Assembly: GCA_963802915.1 (NCBI GenBank)
Contig: CAWDKQ010000009.1
Location: 372,001-436,000, forward strand
Length of the DNA stretch: 64,000 nucleotides
Origin: JAICMB01 sp963802915
GTDB lineage: Bacteria; Acidobacteriota; Terriglobia; Bryobacterales; Bryobacteraceae
Direction of reading: 5' to 3'
Shown: piece by piece, positions 55,796 to 63,651 of the stretch
Position numbering within the stretch: position 1 is the stretch's first letter
Layout: every line of letters begins with the position of its first letter
The notes under the pieces: generated by a model
What the model was told of the DNA's origin: nothing
Databases searched by the model: none
Seen by the model: only the letters and a program-made list of their open reading frames with translations
Made by a program: the position numbers and the translations under genes

Positions 55796-56734
55796 TCATC
55801 TTCCTTGTGCAATGAAACCGGGGCTGCCGGTGTTCACTACTGCATTGAACCTTTGTCTAGTCTGAATCCGATTGATTTCGTCGAACGCGTCTCCCGGAAG
55901 AGCGGAGATGTTGAAATTCTCCCGCGCTCGGGCCGCGGTTCTAGGCGTTGTAAGCAGAGCCGTGCCGCGCTGCACCGCCCAAGCCAACAGCACCTGTGCG
56001 GGCGTCTTGCCAACCCGTGCGGCGATTGCCGAAATGACTGGATCTTCGAGCGGGCCCGGCCTTATTCCGTGACCCAATGGCGCAAAAGCCAAAAACACGA
56101 TGTCGTTCTTCTTGCAGAATTCCAGAAGCTCCGTTTCCGGCAGATACGGATGCGCTTCCACCTGGACCACGGCCGGCTTGATTCTCGCAGATTCGTAAAT
56201 GGGCAGCAGTTCGCTCAAACTGATATCAGACAGTCCGATGGCCCGGCACTTTCCATGATCCACCAGACTCTCCATCGCGCGCCAGGTATCGAGCAAAGTC
56301 ACGCCGCGGTCGTAAAGGATGTTGCCGTTTTGATCTCGGGGATCCTGGTCGTCCCCCGGTTGAAACGCAAATGGAGTGTGACTGAGATAGAGATCCAGAT
56401 AGTTGAGCCCGAGCCTCGTCAGGCTCGCCTCAAAAGCTGGTTCGACGCGCTCAGGACGATGATTGGTGTTCCACAACTTTGAGGTTACAAAGATGTCTTC
56501 ACGCGCAACCCCTCCAGCGGCAAGTCCAGCCTGCAAAGCTTGGCCCACCTCACGCTCATTCCGATATCGTTCCGCACAATCGAAGTGTCGAAATCCAGCT
56601 TCCAGCGCGTCTCTCGTGGCACTTGTCGTCGCGGCTGCATCCGGAATCAGGGTGCCAAATCCGAGTACGGGCATACGGCCTGCTCCGTGGTTGAGCGGTA
56701 AGCTTTTCGTCCGAAAATCAGAAGAATCGATCAT
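55796..56734 (-). CDS. Aldo/keto reductase
   Basis: ATG 56734 has GAGG seven bases upstream; the GTG six bases earlier is less likely. The 312-residue TIM barrel has the catalytic tetrad: Asp and Tyr in HFDCAERYRNE (about 50-60), Lys in IFVTSKLWNTNHRPE and His in LDLYLSHTPFAF. NADPH contacts near the end are GTALLTTPRTAARARENF. It reduces aldehydes or ketones in the cytoplasm. A degenerate copy of its middle lies at 45121-45220. It lies 79 bp behind the sigma-54 activator gene, with a direct repeat in the gap. Confidence 0.93.
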   Translation of the reverse strand: MIDSSDFRTKSLPLNHGAGRMPVLGFGTLIPDAAATTSATRDALEAGFRHFDCAERYRNEREVGQALQAGLAAGGVAREDIFVTSKLWNTNHRPERVEPAFEASLTRLGLNYLDLYLSHTPFAFQPGDDQDPRDQNGNILYDRGVTLLDTWRAMESLVDHGKCRAIGLSDISLSELLPIYESARIKPAVVQVEAHPYLPETELLEFCKKNDIVFLAFAPLGHGIRPGPLEDPVISAIAARVGKTPAQVLLAWAVQRGTALLTTPRTAARARENFNISALPGDAFDEINRIQTRQRFNAVVNTGSPGFIAQGR

Positions 56735-56745
56735 GATCACACCTC

Positions 56746-56782
56746 GTTAGTAGATCGCATGCGGCGAGTTAGTAGATCGCAT
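56746..56782. repeat. Direct repeat in the aldo/keto reductase leader region
   Basis: GTTAGTAGATCGCAT occurs at 56746-56760 and again at 56768-56782, a 22-bp period or about two helical turns. It lies 11 bp before the reductase start. The spacing would suit two regulator dimers on one face of DNA, but a recent small duplication is equally possible. The adjoining CCGGG-CCTGTC-CCCGG (mirror on the minus strand) forms a short hairpin. Confidence 0.6.
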
Positions 56783-56813
56783 CCGGGGACAGGCCCGGAT
56801 ACGCGGCGCCTCC

Positions 56814-57815
56814 TCAACAGTTCGCGGCCGCACGGCATTGTTCACCCGCCAACTGGCGAATGGGGCGGACCCCCGTGGGCCGGCGTGTTTCAATTCCAAG
56901 CTTTCGCATCTTGTAAATCAGCGTAGTACGCGGCAATCCAAGCCGATTGGCCGCTCCGTCCTGTCCTCCAATCAGCCAGTCGGTTTGCTTCAACGTTTCC
57001 AGGATATGTTCCCGATCGGTCTCGGCAAGCGTGCGAGAAATGGTCTCCGAACTCTGCTTCGCCGTCTGCCTCAAGCCCAGCGGCAGACGCAGCACCGACC
57101 CAGGCGAAAAGAGCACCGCGCGCTCGATGAAATTCTGCAGTTCGCGAATATTACCTGGCCAGTCGTGCGCTTTGAGGACCTCTATCACTTCATCGGGAAT
57201 CAAATGGATAGGCTTGTTGAGGCGGGCAGCATACTTTGCTACGAAAAACTCCGTTAGCGGCCGGATGTCCTGAACGCGTTCACGTAGCGGCGGCAGGCAG
57301 ATTGGAATGACGTTTAACCGGTAGAAGAGGTCTATACGAAACAGCTTCTTGTTCACGAGTTGTTCGAGATTCTGGTTTGTCGCGGCCACCACCCGAACGT
57401 TGACTTGGACGGTCTGGGTGTTGCCCAAACGCTCGAATTCCCGCTCTTGCAGGACGCGTAAGAGCTTGGGCTGAAGTTCCAACGGCATGTCGGCTATCTC
57501 GTCCAGAAAGAGCGTGCCCCCATCTGCCATCTGAAATCGGCCTTTGGTTTGCGCCCACGCGCCCGTGAAAGCGCCTCTTTCGTGGCCGAACAGTTCGCTC
57601 TCTAACAACGCGCTCGGAATCGCTGCGCAATTCAGGGCCACAAAACGGTGGTTGCGGCGAGGGCTAGCCTCGTGAATGGCTCTCGCAACCACTTCTTTTC
57701 CGGTACCCGTTTCGCCCTGGATCAAGACAGCGCAGTCCGCTGGTGCAACCATGTTTATCTGGTTGAGCACAGCCCGGAATTTCGGACTGGACCCGATCAA
57801 ATCTAAAGTAGTCAT
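56814..57815 (-). CDS. Sigma-54-dependent transcriptional activator (AAA+ and Fis-type HTH, no sensor domain)
   Basis: The 333-residue protein starts directly with the AAA+ domain (about 5-240): Walker A GETGTGKEVVARAIH, the sigma-54 contact loop GAFTGA, Walker B GGTLFLDEIADMP, ATNQNLEQLV and the arginine-finger region FRIDLFYRLNVIPICLPPLRER. A Fis-type helix-turn-helix closes it (about 275-315: GGQDGAANRLGLPRTTLIYKMRKLG). No receiver, GAF or PAS domain is present, so activity must be set by another protein or by its amount. It is the likely activator of the sigma-54-like promoters in this island. Confidence 0.93.
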   Translation of the reverse strand: MTTLDLIGSSPKFRAVLNQINMVAPADCAVLIQGETGTGKEVVARAIHEASPRRNHRFVALNCAAIPSALLESELFGHERGAFTGAWAQTKGRFQMADGGTLFLDEIADMPLELQPKLLRVLQEREFERLGNTQTVQVNVRVVAATNQNLEQLVNKKLFRIDLFYRLNVIPICLPPLRERVQDIRPLTEFFVAKYAARLNKPIHLIPDEVIEVLKAHDWPGNIRELQNFIERAVLFSPGSVLRLPLGLRQTAKQSSETISRTLAETDREHILETLKQTDWLIGGQDGAANRLGLPRTTLIYKMRKLGIETRRPTGVRPIRQLAGEQCRAAANC

Positions 57816-57929
57816 CGCGTTATTCCTTTATGAATGTGAGACTTGCTCTGCGTCTTACTCCGATCAAAACCGGCGTGCGTTTGCGACACCGCGGTAGGTG
57901 CGTCGCGCTACGCTGCGCTGAGTTCGTGT

Positions 57930-58202
57930 TCATTGCCTGATGTCCTTTTGCGATCGCGGCTTGAGTTGATTCATGATTCGCCCGAAAAAGTCGACCAGTT
58001 CTTCAGGCGTTTCGAAGGCCGTGTTTTGTCCGGACATTACGTGCTCCGCTCGCCCCGCGAAACGGGCTGACCTTAGTTCCGTGGCCTCGCGGAACTGAAC
58101 CACGAAGACCAGATCCGGCAAGTTCTTCGGCGACGGATCGGGTTTGGCTATTTCTAGCTTCGCTCTCTTTTTCGATCCCTTGTCGCTCTTGCCGTTCGGC
58201 AC
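57930..58202 (-). CDS. Small cytoplasmic protein of unknown function
   Basis: The 90-residue product has a Lys-rich start (KSDKGSKKRAKLE) and a conserved-looking core: DLVFVVQFREATE, FAGRAEHVMSGQNTAFETPEELVDFFGRIM. Proteins with VFVVQ...GRxEHVxSG...FxSxEEL are frequent in acidobacteria as short single-domain proteins or in larger regulators; no function is known to me. It is divergent from the winged-helix regulator gene across a palindrome. Confidence 0.7.
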   Translation of the reverse strand: MPNGKSDKGSKKRAKLEIAKPDPSPKNLPDLVFVVQFREATELRSARFAGRAEHVMSGQNTAFETPEELVDFFGRIMNQLKPRSQKDIRQ

Positions 58203-58249
58203 AGGTTCAGAATAGGGCCGAAGGCCGTTTCAAACCATAGAAGGAGCGT

Positions 58250-58269
58250 GGAAGTTCCGTGGAACTTCC
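58250..58269. promoter_or_regulatory. Perfect palindrome, candidate operator of the winged-helix/PBP regulator
   Basis: GGAAGTTCCGTGGAACTTCC has perfect 9-bp arms around GT. It lies 40 bp before the regulator start and 48 bp before the divergent 90-residue protein gene. TAAAAT (58272-58277) follows as a possible -10. A direct repeat CATCGAAGGC (58288 and 58314) flanks the start codon. Confidence 0.6.
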
Positions 58270-58309
58270 GTTAAAATAAACACTGGCCATCGAAGGCCAT
58301 TGGGACACC

Positions 58310-59857
58310 GTGGCATCGAAGGCTATGTTTGTATTCCCACCGTTTCGGCTGGACGCCGCGAACGAACAACTTTGGCGCGATTCCAACCTGGTGGGCCTGC
58401 GACCGAAGACATTTGAGGTTTTGCTGTACCTCGTGCAGAATGCACAACGGTTGGTGACCAAACGGGAACTGCTCGACAGCGTTTGGGCCGGCACCAGCGT
58501 AAGTGATGAATTGCTTAGAGGATACATCCGAGAACTGCGCGACGCGCTGGGCGACGATGCCAAGAAACCCAGTTACATCGAGACGGTTCCGACGCGTGGA
58601 TATCGCTTCCTGCCTTGGGTAAACGACGAGTCCTCCGTTGAAACGCCATCCGCGGAGCTGAGACCCGCGAAGGCCTCACGGGCGTTGCGGGTAGGGATCC
58701 TTCATTCCCTGACTGGTCCGATGGCGTCGACAGAGAGCCCCGTAGTCGACGCCACTCTGCTAGCGATCGAAGAAATCAATGAGCGCGGCGGGATTCTAGG
58801 CCGTGAAATTCAGCCCCTTGTGATGGATGGCGCCTCGGATGAACGAGCGTTCGCCCGTCAGGCTGCAGACCTGATCGACGAGGCGAAGGTTTGCGCGATA
58901 TTTGGCTGCTGGACTTCCGCCAGCCGCAAGTCGGTGCTCCCGATCGTGGAGCAGCGAGATCATCTACTGATTTATCCCACCCAGTACGAAGGCATGGAAC
59001 AGTGCTCCAATATCTTCTACACGGGCGCCGCGCCTAATCAACAAATCATTCCCGCAGTTAGCTGGACGATAGGCTTCCTTCGAAAGAAACGCTTCTTTCT
59101 GCTGGGCTGGAACTCAGTCTATTCGAGGGCAGCGAATGCGATCATCCGGGACGAAGTGGAAGCCTCCGGCGGCGAGATCGTTGGAGAAGAATATGTGCTT
59201 CCGGATAGCATTGAGGTAACTCGAGTGGTTCGTACAATCGCTCAAAGTGAGCCCGATCTCATTTTCAATTCGCTTGTGGGCGATATGAACCTGTTTTACA
59301 CGCGCTTGCTGCGCGCCACGGGAATCACGCCCGAGAAAATCCCGACCGTTTATTTCAGTATCGGCGAGGTCGAGTTGCTGAGTCTGTCGGCGAAGGAAAT
59401 CGTGGGCGACTACGCCGCTTGGAACTACTTTCAGAGCTTGGACCGGCCGGAGAACCACGCATTTGTAAAGAGATTTCGTTCTCGCTATGGCCGCCAACGC
59501 GTCGTTGCCGACACTATGGAAGCCGGATATTTGGGAGTGCACCTCTGGGCGCAAGCCGCGCACGCGGCCGACCCTGATGACGTGGCGGCGATCCGCCGAG
59601 CGATGCCGAACCAGAGCTTTGAAGCTCCTGGTGGGCGTGTTCGAATTGATGCAGAGAATCAACACACCTGGAAGACGATCCGCTTGGGAAGGATCGTCGA
59701 GGGTGGGCAGTTCGAAATCATGTGGAGCTCCGAAAAGCCAATCCGCCCCGAACCCTATCCAGGCTCACGTTCTCCAGTTGCCTGGAAGGAATTTTTGAAT
59801 AAACTATACACGACCTGGGGTGGTAACTGGACCAGATCCCAGGGCGCCATTTCATAG
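58310..59857 (+). CDS. Winged-helix regulator fused to an amide/urea-type periplasmic-binding-protein domain
   Basis: The 515-residue protein begins with an OmpR/CadC-type winged helix (about 1-105: FPPFRLDAANEQLWRD, LRPKTFEVLLYLVQNAQRLVTKREL, YIETVPTRGYRFLPW). It continues as a type I binding-protein fold of the UrtA/AmiC/FmdD class (about 125-490: VGILHSLTGPMASTESPVVD, ERGGILGREIQPLVMDGASD, IYPTQYEGMEQCSNIFYTGA, PTVYFSIGEVELLSLSAKEIVGDYAAWNYF). There is no signal peptide or membrane helix between them, so it should sense a small amide- or urea-like ligand inside the cell and bind DNA itself. The start is GTG 58310 or ATG 58325; neither has a clear ribosome site. Confidence 0.9.
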   Translation: MASKAMFVFPPFRLDAANEQLWRDSNLVGLRPKTFEVLLYLVQNAQRLVTKRELLDSVWAGTSVSDELLRGYIRELRDALGDDAKKPSYIETVPTRGYRFLPWVNDESSVETPSAELRPAKASRALRVGILHSLTGPMASTESPVVDATLLAIEEINERGGILGREIQPLVMDGASDERAFARQAADLIDEAKVCAIFGCWTSASRKSVLPIVEQRDHLLIYPTQYEGMEQCSNIFYTGAAPNQQIIPAVSWTIGFLRKKRFFLLGWNSVYSRAANAIIRDEVEASGGEIVGEEYVLPDSIEVTRVVRTIAQSEPDLIFNSLVGDMNLFYTRLLRATGITPEKIPTVYFSIGEVELLSLSAKEIVGDYAAWNYFQSLDRPENHAFVKRFRSRYGRQRVVADTMEAGYLGVHLWAQAAHAADPDDVAAIRRAMPNQSFEAPGGRVRIDAENQHTWKTIRLGRIVEGGQFEIMWSSEKPIRPEPYPGSRSPVAWKEFLNKLYTTWGGNWTRSQGAIS

Positions 59858-59902
59858 TAGACGACCGCCGTTCAGCGGAATGATACAGGCTTGGAGGCTG
59901 TT

Positions 59903-60781
59903 ATGGTTCAACACTTTGTCGGCCGTGTGGCTGAATTGTGGCGTTACCCCGTGAAGTCCATGCTAGGAGAGCGGAGAAACCAGCTGCCGATTACGCCCCG
60001 CGGGGCCCTGGGGGATCGGGCGTGGGCGCTTCGCGAGACTGCGACAGGACGGATCGCTAGCGCCAAGAGGTTCCCCCAGTTGCTCGCATTCCATGCCTGG
60101 TATGAGGTGGAACCGACATTCGCGGCGCCTGGACGCATCCAGATCAGTCTGCCGGACGGGCGAACGATCTGCCCGGACGATCCGGACGCGTCTGCGATCA
60201 TCTCGGATTTCCTCGGACACAGTATGCGCCTGGAGAATCAACCGGGCAGTGACGAAAAGACGGGCATCGATCGCGCCACGGTGTTCGGCGATGTTCCCGT
60301 GAGCACGATGAAAGCGGAGTGGACCCCCGAATCCATGCCCGACTATTTCCAACTGATGACGGGCACGTTCTTTGAGATTGGAGCAGTGTATTTACTAGCC
60401 AGCGGCTCCGTAGACCACCTGAGCAAGCTCCAGGGGGGTACGGCGAAGATCGACCGGCGCCGGTTCCGGCCGAACATCTACATCGACTCGGAGGCCGAAT
60501 GGGGTGGCTTCGTTGAGGACTCCTGGCTGGGCGGCGCGCTCAACATAGGCGGAGCGGTCAGGGTCGAGGGTTTCCAGCCTACGGTATGGTGCGTGACCTC
60601 AACGCTCGCCCAACAAGATCTCCCGCGCGACTTGAGTATACTTCGGACCACCGCGCAGCACCATCGTGGCTGCCTCGGGGTCTACGCGACCGTGACCAGG
60701 TCAGGGTTGCTCCAAGTCGGCGATGCGGCCTACCTCGTGGATCAAGGAACCGATACAAATGCCATGTCTGAGTCCGCCTGA
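59903..60781 (+). CDS. MOSC-domain protein with beta-barrel N-domain (YcbX-like)
   Basis: ATG 59903 has GGAGG five bases upstream. The 292-residue protein starts with the MOSC N-terminal barrel (VAELWRYPVKSMLGERRNQLPI, DRAWALRE) and has a MOSC core (about 130-285: FRPNIYIDSE, VEGFQPTVWCVTSTLAQQDLPRD, HHRGCLGVYATVTRSG). The Cys in RGCLGVY is the expected molybdenum ligand. Such proteins reduce N-hydroxylated bases and related compounds. It follows the fused regulator by 45 bp on the same strand, so that regulator may control it. Confidence 0.9.
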   Translation: MVQHFVGRVAELWRYPVKSMLGERRNQLPITPRGALGDRAWALRETATGRIASAKRFPQLLAFHAWYEVEPTFAAPGRIQISLPDGRTICPDDPDASAIISDFLGHSMRLENQPGSDEKTGIDRATVFGDVPVSTMKAEWTPESMPDYFQLMTGTFFEIGAVYLLASGSVDHLSKLQGGTAKIDRRRFRPNIYIDSEAEWGGFVEDSWLGGALNIGGAVRVEGFQPTVWCVTSTLAQQDLPRDLSILRTTAQHHRGCLGVYATVTRSGLLQVGDAAYLVDQGTDTNAMSESA

Positions 60782-61170
60782 TCTGATGGGCCGATTGTGA
60801 GAGCGCGAGAGCGTCGGAGTTCAAGCCAAAACCAGACCCGGTGCGTCGCCGCGGGTTTCTCCGCCGATGCTTCGCCGGATGAAGAAATGTCTTGAGCCCC
60901 ATTGAACGATTGAGCAACTGCGGGCGATCTGGTGCTGCACCAATCCAATGCCGATAGTCGCAGACTCGCGGATCCTGCGCATGGACAGAGCCTGTCCCGG
61001 CAAGCGTATTCTGCTTGTTTAAAACACAATCAGATTGCCTTGTTTGATGCCCAGCGCCGCCCGGCGCTCATTCCGATCCGATCGCGATCACCTCGGAACG
61101 AGTTTTCAACAGCTCGGAACGATAATTCTAATGCCTCGGAATCCGCACCGATGGTCCGTTCACATAACCT
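60782..61170. other. Gap without a recognisable gene
   Basis: No frame with coding character, RNA gene or strong hairpin was seen between the MOSC gene and the convergent exported protein gene. A repeated CTCGGAACGA (61091 and 61112) is the only pattern noticed. Confidence 0.5.
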
Positions 61171-61626
61171 TCACTGTTTGTCGTAGACCACTACTTCGTG
61201 GAACGGCTTGCCGTCTTTGCCGGTGCCGTCCACTGTGAAGGTCTGCGTTTTTCCGTCTTTGGAAACGGTGCCGCGGCCTTTCGAAGTTGTTCCATCGGGA
61301 AATTTCCAGGCTGTATCCGTTGTATAGGCATCGATCTTGTTTACCGTCACGGTGGCGTCGCGACCCTGAACCGACACGGGCTCACCAGCCGATGGCTTGT
61401 AAGACCATTTCACAGTCTTGCCTTCGGAGTTTACCTCTTCAAGAGTAAGAAAGCCATCGGGCTTAATGGTGAGCAATTCGGATTGGGGGGGCTTTCCGGG
61501 GAAACTGGATTTCGCCGGATTCATCTTCCAGGTCCCGGCGAATTTTCCCTCCGGGATGTCCTTGGCGGCAACCGTCATCGCGATTGCAAGTACTGAAAGA
61601 GTCAGTATGCTCAATTTCAATTTCAT
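61171..61626 (-). CDS. Exported lipocalin-like small protein
   Basis: The 151-residue product has a signal peptide (KLKLSILTLSVLAIAMTVAA) and a beta-rich mature part starting GKFAGTWKMNPAKSSFPGKPP. The pattern GTWKLNxAKSxF is common in exported acidobacterial proteins. Seven or eight predicted strands suggest a lipocalin-type barrel, but no ligand or enzyme is known. It is 26 bp downstream of the cupin gene and probably co-transcribed. Confidence 0.78.
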   Translation of the reverse strand: MKLKLSILTLSVLAIAMTVAAKDIPEGKFAGTWKMNPAKSSFPGKPPQSELLTIKPDGFLTLEEVNSEGKTVKWSYKPSAGEPVSVQGRDATVTVNKIDAYTTDTAWKFPDGTTSKGRGTVSKDGKTQTFTVDGTGKDGKPFHEVVVYDKQ

Positions 61627-61652
61627 TGTCGCTGTAGTCTCCTATAGTGCTG

Positions 61653-62558
61653 CTAATGCTTGGTGCTCGACGATGCAAACCATAGAAACTTCACTTGTTG
61701 TTTGCCGACATTGATGTTGGAGTGAGTCATCATCTCGTCGGGACGGATCTGGTAGGCCATCCCCGGATTCATCATGCGAACTTGCGTGCCGACGAACGCG
61801 ATGCTTTCGCCTTCTATGGAGGTCCACACTTCCAACTGGCCGTGCTTATGCGCGTGAGGCTCGCCGATTGTCATCGGATCGAGCGCTACTACCAGCAGCC
61901 TGCCGATCGCACTCAAGCCGTCGGACTTCTCGAACAAAACTTTGACGATATGGGCCCAATGGCCGTTCCTGGTGAAGTCGGTTACTGAGTAAGACGTGGT
62001 GTTTTCGTTGCGGACTACCATCTTCGTTTTGGGCGTAAAGCCCGGCTTCAACGATTCGTTGATGAGGTACATGGTGAGCGGCTCATCGCCGGTGTTGGTC
62101 ATCCCGAATTCCTGACCGGCGGGCATCAGGACGGCGATGCCGCTATAAACGTCGGCTGTGTCCGAGCCGTTCGTGATCATGCCGTGACCGGAAAGGAAGT
62201 AGAAGATCTCCTGCTGTCCATCGAGTTTCGTTGGCGCAATCGATGCTCGGGGAACCAGCGTGGCGAAGGAGTAGGAATTGAGGTCTTCAAGCACGGCGCC
62301 GGCTTGCGGGGGTTCCATGGCATCGCCGCGGGTCAGTATATCGCGCTCCACCAGCCCGCCGTGTGACAGGCGCGGGTTGGAGTAATGCCAATCTCCGAAG
62401 AATTTATCAACGCGTCGTGGATCGGGGTCTTGTACTTTCGGGTACGAGCCCCAACCGATACAATTGTGGTCCGGTACAGCGGATTGGGCCCGGGCAATCT
62501 GCGGGCCGGAGACGATGAAAGCAGTTACAAAAGCGAGAGCGAGCGCTCTATGAAACAC
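61653..62558 (-). CDS. Exported bicupin protein
   Basis: I use GTG 62558 because AAGGAGG lies just upstream; an in-frame TTG at 62579 is an alternative. The product is 301 residues with a signal peptide ending near ARAQ. Cupin 1 (about 100-160) has IFYFLSGHGMITNGSD...VLMPAGQEFGMTNTGDEP. Cupin 2 (about 200-290) has MTIGEPHAHKHGQLEVWTSIEG with PHxHxHGQxE metal ligands, then the distant HSN. The second cupin should bind a metal; the first lacks most histidines. The substrate is unknown. Confidence 0.85.
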   Translation of the reverse strand: MFHRALALAFVTAFIVSGPQIARAQSAVPDHNCIGWGSYPKVQDPDPRRVDKFFGDWHYSNPRLSHGGLVERDILTRGDAMEPPQAGAVLEDLNSYSFATLVPRASIAPTKLDGQQEIFYFLSGHGMITNGSDTADVYSGIAVLMPAGQEFGMTNTGDEPLTMYLINESLKPGFTPKTKMVVRNENTTSYSVTDFTRNGHWAHIVKVLFEKSDGLSAIGRLLVVALDPMTIGEPHAHKHGQLEVWTSIEGESIAFVGTQVRMMNPGMAYQIRPDEMMTHSNINVGKQQVKFLWFASSSTKH

Positions 62559-62676
62559 GGATGACCCTCCTTGGTTCAAAGGTCCGGAGTTTTCCAGCGG
62601 ACGAGTAAGTGTGGTCGATTTATAATTTTATATTATAAATGTCCGAGACGTCAAGCGACCGATCAGAGCATGTCGA

Positions 62677-63648
62677 TCAAGCCATCTTCGACAAGCTCTC
62701 TTCGACAATGCCGCGCACCAACTCTACTTTGTAAGCGTTCTGAGAAAGGGGTTCGGCGCCTTTGGTCGCAGCTATCGACGCCCGCGATATGACATTACCA
62801 GTGAGCTCTTTGCCAATGATCGCCTTCTCAGCATCCGCGGCTCGCCATGGAATCGGTGCGACGCCGGAGAGTACGATGCGGGCCGATTCTACGCGACCGT
62901 TAGCGGTTCGAATCGCCACTGCCACACCGGCCAGCGCGAAATCGAACGCACCACGGACACGCACCTTGCGATAGCTGCTTCGCAGATCGGAAGCTACCTG
63001 CGGCAAGAGGACCTCGGTCACGAACTCTCCAGGTTTCAGGATCGTCTCCCGAGTAGCGTCCGTCGACGGACCCACGAAGAATGTTTCCAGAGGAACGATC
63101 CGCGCACCCTCCGGTCCCGCGATCCGGACCCGTGCATCGAGTGCTATCAGAGCTGGAGCCGTATCGGAAGGATGCACCATGTAGCATCCATTTCCGCCCA
63201 GGATGCAATGGAATTCATTCTCTCCGTCCGGCGCGTAACAGGTCTCGCCGCCCTTACGGAAACACGCGAACCCGCCACGGAAATACCAGCAGCGCGGACG
63301 CTGGCAAAGATTGCCGCCCAGCGTTCCTTGATTCCGCAATTGTGGACTTGCGGCGGAGGCCGCGGCCTGCGCCAAGGCCGTATATTGTTTTCCGATGGCG
63401 AGGCTGCCGGCGATCTCCGACAGAGTGACGAGAGCGCCGATCCGCACCCCTCCATCCCTCGCATTTCGAATGCCTCGCAGTTCTGCGACACCGCCGATAC
63501 TCACCAGCTTCTTGGCTGTGAATACCTCATCGCGCAGACACCCGAGAAGGTCGGTGCCTCCGGCATGAAGCCTCGCATCGGGCGATGAGAGTTCCTTCAC
63601 GACATCGTTGACGGTGGCCGGTCGAATGTAAGTGAAATTAGGAAGCAT
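62677..63648 (-). CDS. Molybdenum hydroxylase FAD subunit with [4Fe-4S] insert (PaoB/YagS-like)
   Basis: The 323-residue protein begins with the FAD-binding fold of the xanthine oxidase family (YIRPATVNDVVKEL, HAGGTDLLGCLRDE). It continues through the FAD motif LRNQGTLGGNLCQRPRCWYF and the cysteine-rich insert (C in RPRCWY, GFACFRKGGETCYA) that holds a [4Fe-4S] cluster in PaoB. The C-terminal CO-dehydrogenase flavoprotein domain starts near 215. It passes electrons between the iron-sulfur and FAD centres. It lies 3 bp after the molybdopterin subunit gene. The small 2Fe-2S subunit is not in the window. Confidence 0.93.
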   Translation of the reverse strand: MLPNFTYIRPATVNDVVKELSSPDARLHAGGTDLLGCLRDEVFTAKKLVSIGGVAELRGIRNARDGGVRIGALVTLSEIAGSLAIGKQYTALAQAAASAASPQLRNQGTLGGNLCQRPRCWYFRGGFACFRKGGETCYAPDGENEFHCILGGNGCYMVHPSDTAPALIALDARVRIAGPEGARIVPLETFFVGPSTDATRETILKPGEFVTEVLLPQVASDLRSSYRKVRVRGAFDFALAGVAVAIRTANGRVESARIVLSGVAPIPWRAADAEKAIIGKELTGNVISRASIAATKGAEPLSQNAYKVELVRGIVEESLSKMA

Positions 63649-63651
63649 CGC

